From Roseibacillus sp. (GTDB lineage: Bacteria > Verrucomicrobiota > Verrucomicrobiia > Verrucomicrobiales > Akkermansiaceae), in contig JAPKFB010000023.1 of the NCBI GenBank assembly GCA_028821775.1, positions 1 to 64,000 on the forward strand: a DNA stretch of 64,000 bases, in the 5' to 3' direction. Positions 40,866-48,751 of this stretch are shown here, piece by piece (the stretch's first letter is position 1; each line of letters opens with the position of its first letter). A program made the position numbers and the translations under genes. Below the pieces are notes generated by a model, which had not been told where the DNA came from, did not search any database, and saw only the letters and a program-made list of their open reading frames with translations.

Positions 40866-42038
40866 ATGAGGGCCACAGACGACGAACCCCAATTCAGTTC
40901 GTTCGGCTGCCTGTTTTCGGTGTGCTGGACTCTGCTCACACTCCCGATTTGGATCGCCGCCTTCGTTCTCCTGGCGACCGGGATCACGACCGAAGGAAGA
41001 CTCTTTGCCCTCGCGGTCACCTGCCTTCTTCCCGTCCCGCTCAACCTTCTCCATCTACACTCCATGCGTCGCAAGGTGGTGACAGCCCTCCTCCTCGTGG
41101 TTGGCACTGGCGCGCTCTTCCTGTGTGCGAACCGCGCTCCCGCGCATCGGGATGACCCCGGTGCCGCCGCACGCCTCGTCTATCAATCCGGTGACAGCCA
41201 CGCCCGCTACTCCCCCGCCAATCTCGTTCCTGAAATTGATCAACACATTCTCGGATCCTACCTCTTCGCCTTGATCGACCCGAGTCTCAGCTGGGACCAG
41301 GCCGCCGACTTGCGCAACGATCTCAGGAGGATTTACCGGGAGGTCGCGAATGACCCGGACCTCGCACCGCTTCCCTCCGTACTCGGTTCCGCATACCGAG
41401 AGATGCTGGGCCTGAACCCCAGGACCGGCAGGCTCTTCGTCTACCTTCCGGAGGGAAATCAACCCAAGCCTGCGATCCTCTTTCTCCACGGCAGCCTCGG
41501 AAATTTCCAAGGCTCCTGGCAGATCTGGAAATCCTTCGCAGACGAAAACGGCATTGCGATTGTTGCTCCCTCCTTTGGCGCAGGGAACTGGTACAAGAAA
41601 GGTGGGTTGGAAGCAATCGAGCAAGCTCGACTTTTCTGTGAAGAGCATCCCATGATCGACAGCAAGCGAATCGTTCTCGCCGGACTCTCCAATGGAGGCA
41701 TGGGCGTCACGCGCGGAGCCCGGGCGACCCCCAATGCCTGGCGGGGACTCATCTATCTCTCCCCGGTCTTCGAGCAGACGGTCGTGGACTCGGAAGAGTT
41801 TGCCAATGGCTGGGCTGGACGGTCCGTCCTCATCATCACCGGCGAAGAGGACAAGCGAACCACTCCCACTCGGATTCGCGAAGTTGAAGAACTCATGACC
41901 GGCCTCACCATGAAGGTGGAGTCACACCACCTTCCCGATGAAGATCACTTCCTCGCCTATTCCGACTGGCCCAAGGTGAGCAGACTGATGATCGAGTGGC
42001 TTCGCAACGAAGGTCACCTCTCGGAGGAAGATCCATAA
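40866..42038 (+). CDS. Membrane-anchored alpha/beta hydrolase
   Basis: A 390-residue protein with two N-terminal hydrophobic segments (LFSVCWTLLTLPIWIAAFVL and TALLLVVGTGALFLCA) and an alpha/beta hydrolase domain from about residue 180. Active-site elements: AILFLHGSLGNFQG (oxyanion region), nucleophile elbow GLSNGGMG with Ser, acid in ITGEEDKRTT and His in LPDEDHFLAYSD. The catalytic domain probably faces the periplasm. The substrate is unknown; esterase or peptidase activity is plausible. It starts 3 bases after the C39-like gene and is likely co-translated with it. Confidence 0.82.
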   Translation: MRATDDEPQFSSFGCLFSVCWTLLTLPIWIAAFVLLATGITTEGRLFALAVTCLLPVPLNLLHLHSMRRKVVTALLLVVGTGALFLCANRAPAHRDDPGAAARLVYQSGDSHARYSPANLVPEIDQHILGSYLFALIDPSLSWDQAADLRNDLRRIYREVANDPDLAPLPSVLGSAYREMLGLNPRTGRLFVYLPEGNQPKPAILFLHGSLGNFQGSWQIWKSFADENGIAIVAPSFGAGNWYKKGGLEAIEQARLFCEEHPMIDSKRIVLAGLSNGGMGVTRGARATPNAWRGLIYLSPVFEQTVVDSEEFANGWAGRSVLIITGEEDKRTTPTRIREVEELMTGLTMKVESHHLPDEDHFLAYSDWPKVSRLMIEWLRNEGHLSEEDP

Positions 42039-42213
42039 CACGAGACGGACATTCGGAGTGACTCGCCGAGCCCCTTTCCCGAGAGAGAGCGCGAGAGAGA
42101 AGGACAACGCCCTTCTCCCAGCTCTGCACGGAACGCTTGCGATTCCCGATTCATGGCCACCACCCAAGATCCTGAGCTTTCTCAGGAAAGTTGCAGAGCG
42201 CTTCCCCACAGCA

Positions 42214-42498
42214 TTACTTCTGTAGGACCTTGCCAATGAACTCGTATGCTTCCTTCCTCACTTCCGGCGGAAAGTCGTGCCCAGCCTCGGGATATCCCGC
42301 CACGAGGCGCTCGCTCGCGTGGAAAAGATCATAGACCTTGCGCGCTTCAGTCATCGCCTTCTTCACCCCCGCCACCGAAAAGTTGTGATCATGGATCGGC
42401 GAGTTCGTCAAAAATGCCCGCGGAGCGAGCGCCGCCACCAGTTCATGAAAATCGAAGGGCATCCTGTCGGTGCGTAGCAGGAGGGGCGAGCAAGTCAT
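42214..42498 (-). pseudogene. C-terminal fragment of an alpha/beta hydrolase (acetyl esterase-like)
   Basis: An open frame of 94 residues matching only the C-terminal part of dienelactone or acetyl-xylan esterase-type hydrolases: LVAALAPRAFLTNSPIHDHN, VAGYPEAGHDFPPEVRKEAY with the catalytic His of the fold, then FIGKVLQK. The nucleophile and preceding core are missing, so this is a truncated remnant. The following 295 bases hold no gene. Confidence 0.55.
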
Positions 42499-42720
42499 CT
42501 GAAAGCGTGGTTCTGCTTCCCTTGATCCTCTCTCCCTTTGCCCTTTTATCGGCGCCTTTGGTGCCGCTCTGAGTCTTGGAGCGAGGCCGAGGAATAGGCG
42601 GCGGAGTTCTGGCGGCGCTCATCGTGCCAATTCCTAACTTGTAACCGCGCGCAGCACAGCGTCGCCCCGCGCATGCAATTTCCTCACCTCGATCTCGGCT
42701 ACAATGGCCGTTTCCCCTAT

Positions 42721-42750
42721 AAAACAAAAACCCCCAACCCGTTAAGGTTG
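42721..42750 (-). terminator. Rho-independent terminator after the CHASE2 gene
   Basis: On the minus strand CAACC-TTAACG-GGTTG is followed by GGGGTTTTTGTTTT. It lies 44 bases past the CHASE2 stop and just beyond the tRNA-like fragment. Confidence 0.6.
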
Positions 42751-42762
42751 AGCATTTTAAGG

Positions 42763-42795
42763 CTGTATCCTGCGGTAGGATTCGAACCTCCGGTC
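42763..42795 (-). tRNA. Possible 3' fragment of a tRNA gene (T-arm only)
   Basis: Minus-strand GGAGG-TTCGAAT-CCTAC at 42774-42790 has the invariant TTCRANY loop and a 5-bp T stem with one mismatch, followed by CGCAGGA like a 3' acceptor strand. No D arm, anticodon arm or 5' acceptor is present, because the sequence upstream is the coding end of the CHASE2 gene. Not a working tRNA; possibly an integration scar or chance. Confidence 0.3.
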
Positions 42796-44125
42796 AGGAG
42801 ATCAGCGACTTGGACTCTTCCTCATCCTGGGCCTTGCGGCCCTCGGAAGCCCTCCCCTCCGGTTCCTCCCGTTCCCCTCCCCTCTTGGCAACGAGGTGCC
42901 CGATCTCAGCACAAATTGTGACCATCCCGAGTCCAATCAAGCCCGGTGTTCCCGCAAAGAGGATCCCCGAGGCGCTGGAAATCCACGCACAGACCATCAC
43001 GAAGCCGCCACTCAGCGCGAGGGCGGCACAGAGGATGGTGAGAGGATTTCGGAAGGCGATTCCCACCACCACCGCCAGAGTCGCCATGGCCAAGAGGGCC
43101 AACATATCGACCCATTGAGGAGCGCGCTCCCAGTAGCTGCCATCGAGCCAGCTCCCCAGAGCCTGGAGATGAACCTGGCCGCCAAAGATGGTGGCGCCCG
43201 GAATGGGATGATAGTCTCCGTCTTTCTTGGTTGCCGTTGAAACGAGCACCACTTTGTCGCGGAAGAAGGTGCCACTGCCATACTGCTTCTGCCACTGGCC
43301 CGGAACAAAAACCGAATGGAGACTGTGCGGCGCATAGGCCGCGGAATAGCTGGCCCTCTCATCCACAGGGGTGGCAAAGCGCAGGCGGGGGGAACGGCCC
43401 TCTGGCACCTCCTTGCCAAGCAGTCGGGCAGTCACCGCCGACAACGATTCGTATTCACGTTCTGCGATCACTCCCTGACCGCTATGCAACTCACCCAAAC
43501 TCGTGGTGTAAACCATACGACGAACCACTTCGTCCTCCGCATCGGGCCACAGGTTCACATAGCCTTCGTGCAGAATTTCCCCGGGCTTCTGTGACCCCAG
43601 CGACAATTCTTGCACCGAGCTCAACGGATCATAGAACCCGTCGCCGCTTGGCCGCAACATCATGGCCATGACCACCTTGTCGCGATGCCGAAGGAGAGTC
43701 TCCGCAAACTCACGGTCCGCCTGCCCATTCCCCGAGGAGCCTACAAAAATCACATCGAGAATGATCACCTTCGCACCAGCGGCCGCCAATTTTTCGATGA
43801 GCTCTGCATAGACCCGACGATCCAGCGCATGATTGCTGCTGCTCTGGCTGATCAGTTGCAACGCACGCGAAGCGGCGATCTCCGATTGGTCGAGATCCTG
43901 CCCCTCCCCATCAATTCCAAGGAAGACCAAGTCTTCCCGCTCCTCACCCGGCTCAAGAATCAGGGAGAGTCGATCACGCAAAAAGGTGTCAAAATCCCAT
44001 AAACAATCACTGACTGGACCAGCGAAGCCGCCCCAAATCAAGACCGCCACCACCACCCCACCCAGCATGACGGCTCGGCCATTCGAACGGCTACGCACTG
44101 ATCCTCCCTGTCCAAAAAAACTCAT
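42794..44125 (-). CDS. CHASE2 domain membrane protein without output domain
   Basis: A 443-residue protein. An N-terminal helix (VMLGGVVVAVLIWGGFAGPV) is followed by a CHASE2 extracellular sensor domain: FDTFLRDRLSLILEPGEERE, LIEKLAAAGAKVIILDVIFV, GSGTFFRDKVVLVSTATKK and HYPIPGATIFGGQVHLQAL-type motifs. Two or three C-terminal helices (DMLALLAMATLAVVVGIAFR, TILCAALALSGGFVMVCAWI, GLIGLGMVTICAEIGHLVAK) come next. CHASE2 usually feeds adenylate cyclases or kinases, but here the chain ends after a short Glu/Lys/Ser-rich cytoplasmic tail, so no output domain is visible. It might signal through a partner. It is on the same strand as prc, 98 bases away. Confidence 0.82.
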   Translation of the reverse strand: MSFFGQGGSVRSRSNGRAVMLGGVVVAVLIWGGFAGPVSDCLWDFDTFLRDRLSLILEPGEEREDLVFLGIDGEGQDLDQSEIAASRALQLISQSSSNHALDRRVYAELIEKLAAAGAKVIILDVIFVGSSGNGQADREFAETLLRHRDKVVMAMMLRPSGDGFYDPLSSVQELSLGSQKPGEILHEGYVNLWPDAEDEVVRRMVYTTSLGELHSGQGVIAEREYESLSAVTARLLGKEVPEGRSPRLRFATPVDERASYSAAYAPHSLHSVFVPGQWQKQYGSGTFFRDKVVLVSTATKKDGDYHPIPGATIFGGQVHLQALGSWLDGSYWERAPQWVDMLALLAMATLAVVVGIAFRNPLTILCAALALSGGFVMVCAWISSASGILFAGTPGLIGLGMVTICAEIGHLVAKRGGEREEPEGRASEGRKAQDEEESKSLIS

Positions 44126-44223
44126 TTCGTGGTGAAATCCTGACCTTCAGGATTCCTAAACGAAATGGCCGATGAGAGCGATGAGAATCTCCCCTGCGTC
44201 CCTTGCGCCACCTCCGATTCGCG

Positions 44224-46449
44224 CTAGGCCTTCGGTGTCTTCTTCGCAATCCGCGATGCTTCGGTGAGCTCGATCAGATCGATCGCAATGGCAATCGACT
44301 CCCGCTTAGCAGGACCGATCCCACTCGGCCACTTGGGAGCTTCGCTCAAGCCATTGAACTCCTCCTCCACCTTGCGCGTGTAAATCGTCCGCTCATGATC
44401 GGGCCCGATCTCACGGAGGTCCTTGGCCTTTACCCTGTCGAGCGTGAGTTCATAGAATTGAAACTGTTTGCGGTCGTCCTCTTCAATTTTGGCAAAGCGC
44501 TCCCGCCGTTCTTCGTTCCGCGTTTTCATGCGGTCCTCCCGGGCATCAACCAAGGCAACTCGCTCTCCCCGATTCAGAGACACTCGATTCTCAGCACGCT
44601 CGCGCTTGATCCGGGCGATGTCTTCACGAAGGTATTCATAGTCAGTCGAAGACGCCACGCGTTTGGCAGAGCGCTGGGTGAGACTTTCCCGATAGAGCTC
44701 CTTGGCATCAAGCGGAGAAAATCTGCGGCTCTTGTCGATCACATCGTGCTTCAAAGCATGGCGCTGAAACGCCTCCCCAAACTCGTAGGCATCGTAGCGC
44801 GAAGGCAGAATGATGTCGGGGCGCACTCCCACCAGCTGTACCGAGCTTCCCGATACACGGTAGTATTTTTGAATCGTCGGCTTCAGTGATCCAGCCCGCC
44901 GGCCATCCACAAATCCAGGAAGAAAACGTGCGATATCGACCTGCTGTTGCACCGTCCCCTTGCCGTAGGTCGAGTGATCCCCGACCACCACCGCCCGGTT
45001 GTAGTCTTGCAGCACCCCGGCCAGGATTTCGCTCGCCGAGGCGCTGGCCTTGTCGGTCAGAACCACCAGCGGCCCCTCGTAGAGTGGCAGATCAATCTTC
45101 GCCGCCTTGGTCTCGATTCGCTTTCCCATTTCACGCACCTGCACCACCGGTTTTGCCCCGAGGAAGAAGCCGGCCATCCGAATCACCTCGCGCAAGGCAC
45201 CTCCACCATTGCCTCGCAGATCGATCACGAGCGCATCGATTTTTTCCGCCTGGAGCCGTCGCAAAAGGACTTCCACGTCATGAGACACGGAGGGCACCCC
45301 ATCAGAAAAATCATAGTAGAAGGACGGAATGTCGAGGTAGCCAACCCGGGGTTCGCCGAGCCTGGCATCCTTGGAGCGAATCAACTCCGCACGCACCAAC
45401 TGGTCCTTGTACTGGACCTGACCCCGTTCGATCACGATATCCTTGAACACTCCCGGGGCGGCCTTGGCGGGACGGATGCGCAAACGCACTTTGGTCCCCT
45501 TCTTTCCCTTGATCTTCTCCACGATACGATCGGTCTTCATGAAAAGAATGTCGATCATGTCCGCTTCCCCACCCTTGTTCGCGGTATCAACTCCAATAAT
45601 CCGGTCATTGAGATCCAGATCGCCCCCCTTGCCTGCCGGACCGTCGATCACGACCGCGGCGATGCTGACCGAACCATCATCCTCCGGATGGAGAGTGACC
45701 CCGATTCCCACCAAGCCCCTGCGCATCCGAATCAAAAATTGCTCGTTCTCTCGTTTGCTCAGGTAGTCGGTATGGGGATCGAAGGACGAGGCGATCGCAC
45801 TGAGAAAATACTCCGCGACATCTTCTTCGTTGGCAGCGGTAACATTGCGTCGACTGCGCTCGTAGCCCCGCAGGAGTTTCTCTTCCACGCTTGGTTCGGC
45901 CTCGACCTCTTTCAGCTCCTGCCCGACCGCGCGGGCACTGGCCTCTCGACGAAGGATCTCGGAGAGCACCTCCTCCTCAAGATGTTTTTTCCACAGCTCC
46001 CGAGCCTCCTTCACATTGGCCGGCCACGGCGCATTCTTGCGAGAACGGAGAATCGGGTCGGCGGAGAGAAAGCTGAACTCCCCCGCCTTCAAAAGAGCGC
46101 TCACGTGGCGCTCTCGCTCCAAGACGCGATTCTTGTAGCGCTCGTAAATCCTGCGCGCCGGATCCATCGATCGCGACCGGATCAACAATTCGTGCAGGCG
46201 ATCTCCAAACTCTTGACGAAAGGCCGCCACATCCCCCGCGGTGAAGAGAAGGTGCCGGGGATCGAGATCGTCGAGATACTGATCGAGCATCTTGCGGCTC
46301 AACTCAACATCGAATTTGGGGCGAGCATAGTGGCGGTTTTGCAAGAGCCCGGTCATCTCGCGAGCGACCACGTTAAAATCCGTTTTCGCCGCGGCAGGCC
46401 CAATCAGGGTCGCCGCCGCCAGAGCCAACAGGGTGTTCTTGCGTTGCAT
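44224..46449 (-). CDS. prc: Carboxy-terminal processing (tail-specific) protease
   Basis: A 741-residue periplasmic S41 protease (DUF3340-containing Prc type), with an ATG at 46447-46449 that gives a signal peptide (MQRKNTLLALAAATLIGPAA). An upstream ATG at 46635 would bury it. The N-terminal helical domain (FNVVAREMTGLLQNRHYARP, LSRKMLDQYLDDLDPRHLLF) is followed by a PDZ domain around VGIGVTLHPEDDGSVSIAAV. The catalytic Ser is in KASASASEILAGVLQDY and its Lys in STYGKGTVQQQ. It degrades or processes proteins by C-terminal recognition, for example peptidoglycan hydrolases. It has its own upstream region near an ArsR-like remnant on the other strand. Confidence 0.94.
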   Translation of the reverse strand: MQRKNTLLALAAATLIGPAAAKTDFNVVAREMTGLLQNRHYARPKFDVELSRKMLDQYLDDLDPRHLLFTAGDVAAFRQEFGDRLHELLIRSRSMDPARRIYERYKNRVLERERHVSALLKAGEFSFLSADPILRSRKNAPWPANVKEARELWKKHLEEEVLSEILRREASARAVGQELKEVEAEPSVEEKLLRGYERSRRNVTAANEEDVAEYFLSAIASSFDPHTDYLSKRENEQFLIRMRRGLVGIGVTLHPEDDGSVSIAAVVIDGPAGKGGDLDLNDRIIGVDTANKGGEADMIDILFMKTDRIVEKIKGKKGTKVRLRIRPAKAAPGVFKDIVIERGQVQYKDQLVRAELIRSKDARLGEPRVGYLDIPSFYYDFSDGVPSVSHDVEVLLRRLQAEKIDALVIDLRGNGGGALREVIRMAGFFLGAKPVVQVREMGKRIETKAAKIDLPLYEGPLVVLTDKASASASEILAGVLQDYNRAVVVGDHSTYGKGTVQQQVDIARFLPGFVDGRRAGSLKPTIQKYYRVSGSSVQLVGVRPDIILPSRYDAYEFGEAFQRHALKHDVIDKSRRFSPLDAKELYRESLTQRSAKRVASSTDYEYLREDIARIKRERAENRVSLNRGERVALVDAREDRMKTRNEERRERFAKIEEDDRKQFQFYELTLDRVKAKDLREIGPDHERTIYTRKVEEEFNGLSEAPKWPSGIGPAKRESIAIAIDLIELTEASRIAKKTPKA

Positions 46450-46503
46450 GTATAAGGAAACCGCTGGAAAGGCAGCGCATTGTCTAGAACGTTGCCTCCT
46501 TGA

Positions 46504-46824
46504 ATGATCATGCACCGGATTTCCGGGATTTATCGTATCTCGCCGACAATTATTCCGCTTCAGCACCACGCGAACGCAAAACTCCTCGACGAGAGCATCG
46601 CTCCCGGGCTGGAGCGCACCGCCGTCATGAAGCATCTCGACGTCCTAGAAGACGCCGGGCTCATTCGGGTGGAACGGGAAGGCCGCTCGCGCTGGAATCA
46701 CCTCCATGAGAAACCGCTCACCGGCATGGTGACCTGGCTCCAGCGCCGCGTGCTCACCCATCAGGGAAATCTTCAGCGCTTGAAGAAGCTCACCGAATCC
46801 AAGGGCACTCGAAATCGCAACTAA
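46504..46824 (+). pseudogene. ArsR-type regulator missing its N-terminus
   Basis: The recognition helix and wing of an ArsR-like winged helix are present (LERTAVMKHLDVLEDAGLIR, VEREGRSRWNHLHEKPL), followed by a short C-terminal helix (GMVTWLQRRVLTHQGNLQRL) of the type paired with SRPBCC/AHSA1 genes. The first two helices, normally 40 residues with DPTRR-type motifs, are replaced by unrelated sequence (MHRISGIYRISPTIIPLQHH). The regulator is therefore probably inactive, unless a different start gives a degenerate N-terminus. Confidence 0.5.
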
Positions 46825-46835
46825 TCCGCCAGAGA

Positions 46836-47185
46836 TCATCTCACGAACAACAAAGAATCCATCCTTCCGGCCAGAGCGGCCATCGTTACCTTCGAAGTGG
46901 AAATCGACGCCTCCCCGGGCATCTTCCCGTAACGGGTGCGGCTGAACAATCCGCTCCTCTTCCTCGCGTTCACATAAACCGCAAGATCGCGGATCCCATC
47001 GTGACAAAGGCGCTCACCAACCACTTGCAGCCCCGGCTCCGAAAGTCGTCGAAGTACTTCCGCTGCGCAGCTTGAAAGTCCTCCCCCGGCGGGAGAGGCC
47101 CCTCCGGCTGGTCGATGCTGCGACACATCTCTTCCAGTGATTCCAAGGCCACCATGGGCTCGCCATGCGCTTTGCTCAGGTGCAC
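46836..47185 (-). pseudogene. Unrecognised decayed coding remnant
   Basis: Two overlapping minus-strand frames carry protein-like sequence: VALESLEEMCRSIDQPEGPL and QAAQRKYFDDFRSRGCKWLV in one frame to 46970, and RTRYGKMPGEASISTSKVTM to 46836 in another. The change of frame suggests a frameshifted gene fragment. No family is recognised. The rest of the stretch to 47299 holds nothing I can identify. Confidence 0.3.
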
Positions 47186-47299
47186 TTCATGTTACTCCAC
47201 CCATGGGTGATGATGTCACAGCCAATCACGGCCCCGAGGAGTGTTCGAACTTCACCTCCTCGTCCTCGTCTTCGCTCATGACCTCTTGGTTTCCGAATT

Positions 47300-48751
47300 C
47301 TAGGCCAGGAGTTCCTTGATGACGTGGCCGTGCACATCCGTGAGTCGGCGGTCGATGCTGTCCTTGCGGAAGGTGAGCCTCTCATGCTCGATGCCCATCA
47401 GGTGCAGAATGGTGGCGTGAATGTCGTAGACTTGAGTGGCGTTGGCACGATCGAGCGGCTTGTAGCCCCACTGGTCGCTTTCCCCATGGGTGACCCCACC
47501 CTTGATCCCGCCGCCCGCCAACCAGTTGGTAAAGACATAGGGATTGTGGTCGCGTCCCTTCGAACCCTGAGTGGAAGGCATGCGCCCAAACTCGGTGGTC
47601 CAAAGAACCAGGGTATCCTCGAACATACCGCGCTGCTTGAGATCCTTGATCAGCGCGGAAGCTCCCACCGCCATGCCCCGCGAGAGCGGACCGTGATCAC
47701 GCGGGATGTCCTCATGGCTGTCCCAGTTGCGCCGCGGAAACCCGTTGTCACAACCGGACCAAACCTGCACAAAGCGCACCCCGCGCTCCAATAGTCGACG
47801 GGCGGTCAGACATTTGCGCCCAAAGTGATCCGCTTCTTCGACCGCGTTGATCTCCTTGGGCCACTTCTTACCGTCAGCCTGCAGTCCATACATCTTGCGA
47901 ATGTAGGCGGGCTCCCTGCTGATATCGAGGGCCTCCGGGGCCGCCAGCTGCATGCGCGCCGCGAGTTCGTAGCTCTTGATGCGGGCCTCCAGGCGCGAGT
48001 CCCCTTTCCGCTCCGCCGCATAGGCTCCGTTGATCCTGGAGAGAAGGGCCTGGCCATCGGTTTCCGCGCCTGAGGTGATGTACTTGGCCGTGCTTGGAGG
48101 ATAAAGGTCGACGATGGGGTTCGCGGTGCCTGGACGAATGATGGTGCCTTGATGCTGCGCCGGCAAAAAGGCCGATCCCCAGTTCTTGGGACCATTGGAT
48201 CCAAAGCCGCGATGATCCGGAAGAACGACGAAGGTGGGAAGATTCTCGTTCATGCTCCCGAGTCCGTAGCTCACCCAGCAACCCATCCCGGGAAAGCCGG
48301 GACGATCGAATCCGGTCGCCTGCAGGTAGGTCGCCTGACTATGCACCCCGGTCTTACCCACCAGATTGTGAATGAAGGCCAACTCATCGACCACCTCCCC
48401 GAGCGGCGAGACCGTCTCCCCGAGCATCTTGCCACACCGCCCGTAGGGTTGGAATTCCCAGAAGGGCTTGAGCCAGGGACCCAGCCCGTTCTGGAAGGCT
48501 TCCACGTGTTCCCCGAAGTCCGACTTCTCCCCATGATGCTTGATGAGAGCGGGCTTGTAGTCGAAGAGATCGAGGTGACTGGCCGCGCCCGCCATGAAAA
48601 GTTGGATGACCCGCTTGGCCTTGGGCGGGTGATGAATCACCCCGCTGGTTGCGCCCGACGCACGGGCGCTCCCCATCATGGAGGCCAGGGCAATCCCACC
48701 CAGTCCCCCGCCCGATTGCCACAAGAAGTCACGTCGTGAAAAATCGTTCAT
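47300..48751 (-). CDS. DUF1501 protein with Tat-type signal (second copy)
   Basis: A 483-residue DUF1501 protein with a twin-arginine signal (MNDFSRRDFLWQSGGGLGGI). Shared landmarks with the copy at 15339-16796: VIQLFMAGAASHLDLFDYKP, HNLVGKTGVHSQATY, RFVQVWSGCDNGFPRRNWDS, WTTEFGRMPSTQGSKGRDHN and VTHGESDQWGYKPLDRANAT. The second protein is more distant in detail, so the two copies belong to different subgroups and probably serve different substrates. Its ATG abuts the stop of the DUF1549/DUF1553 gene (48751/48752, no gap), so the genes are translationally linked. Third gene of the PQQ-propeller operon. Confidence 0.88.
   Translation of the reverse strand: MNDFSRRDFLWQSGGGLGGIALASMMGSARASGATSGVIHHPPKAKRVIQLFMAGAASHLDLFDYKPALIKHHGEKSDFGEHVEAFQNGLGPWLKPFWEFQPYGRCGKMLGETVSPLGEVVDELAFIHNLVGKTGVHSQATYLQATGFDRPGFPGMGCWVSYGLGSMNENLPTFVVLPDHRGFGSNGPKNWGSAFLPAQHQGTIIRPGTANPIVDLYPPSTAKYITSGAETDGQALLSRINGAYAAERKGDSRLEARIKSYELAARMQLAAPEALDISREPAYIRKMYGLQADGKKWPKEINAVEEADHFGRKCLTARRLLERGVRFVQVWSGCDNGFPRRNWDSHEDIPRDHGPLSRGMAVGASALIKDLKQRGMFEDTLVLWTTEFGRMPSTQGSKGRDHNPYVFTNWLAGGGIKGGVTHGESDQWGYKPLDRANATQVYDIHATILHLMGIEHERLTFRKDSIDRRLTDVHGHVIKELLA

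Noticed and set aside
44947-46455. 502-residue plus-strand open frame
   Set aside because: Antisense to prc, whose catalytic and PDZ motifs are clear.
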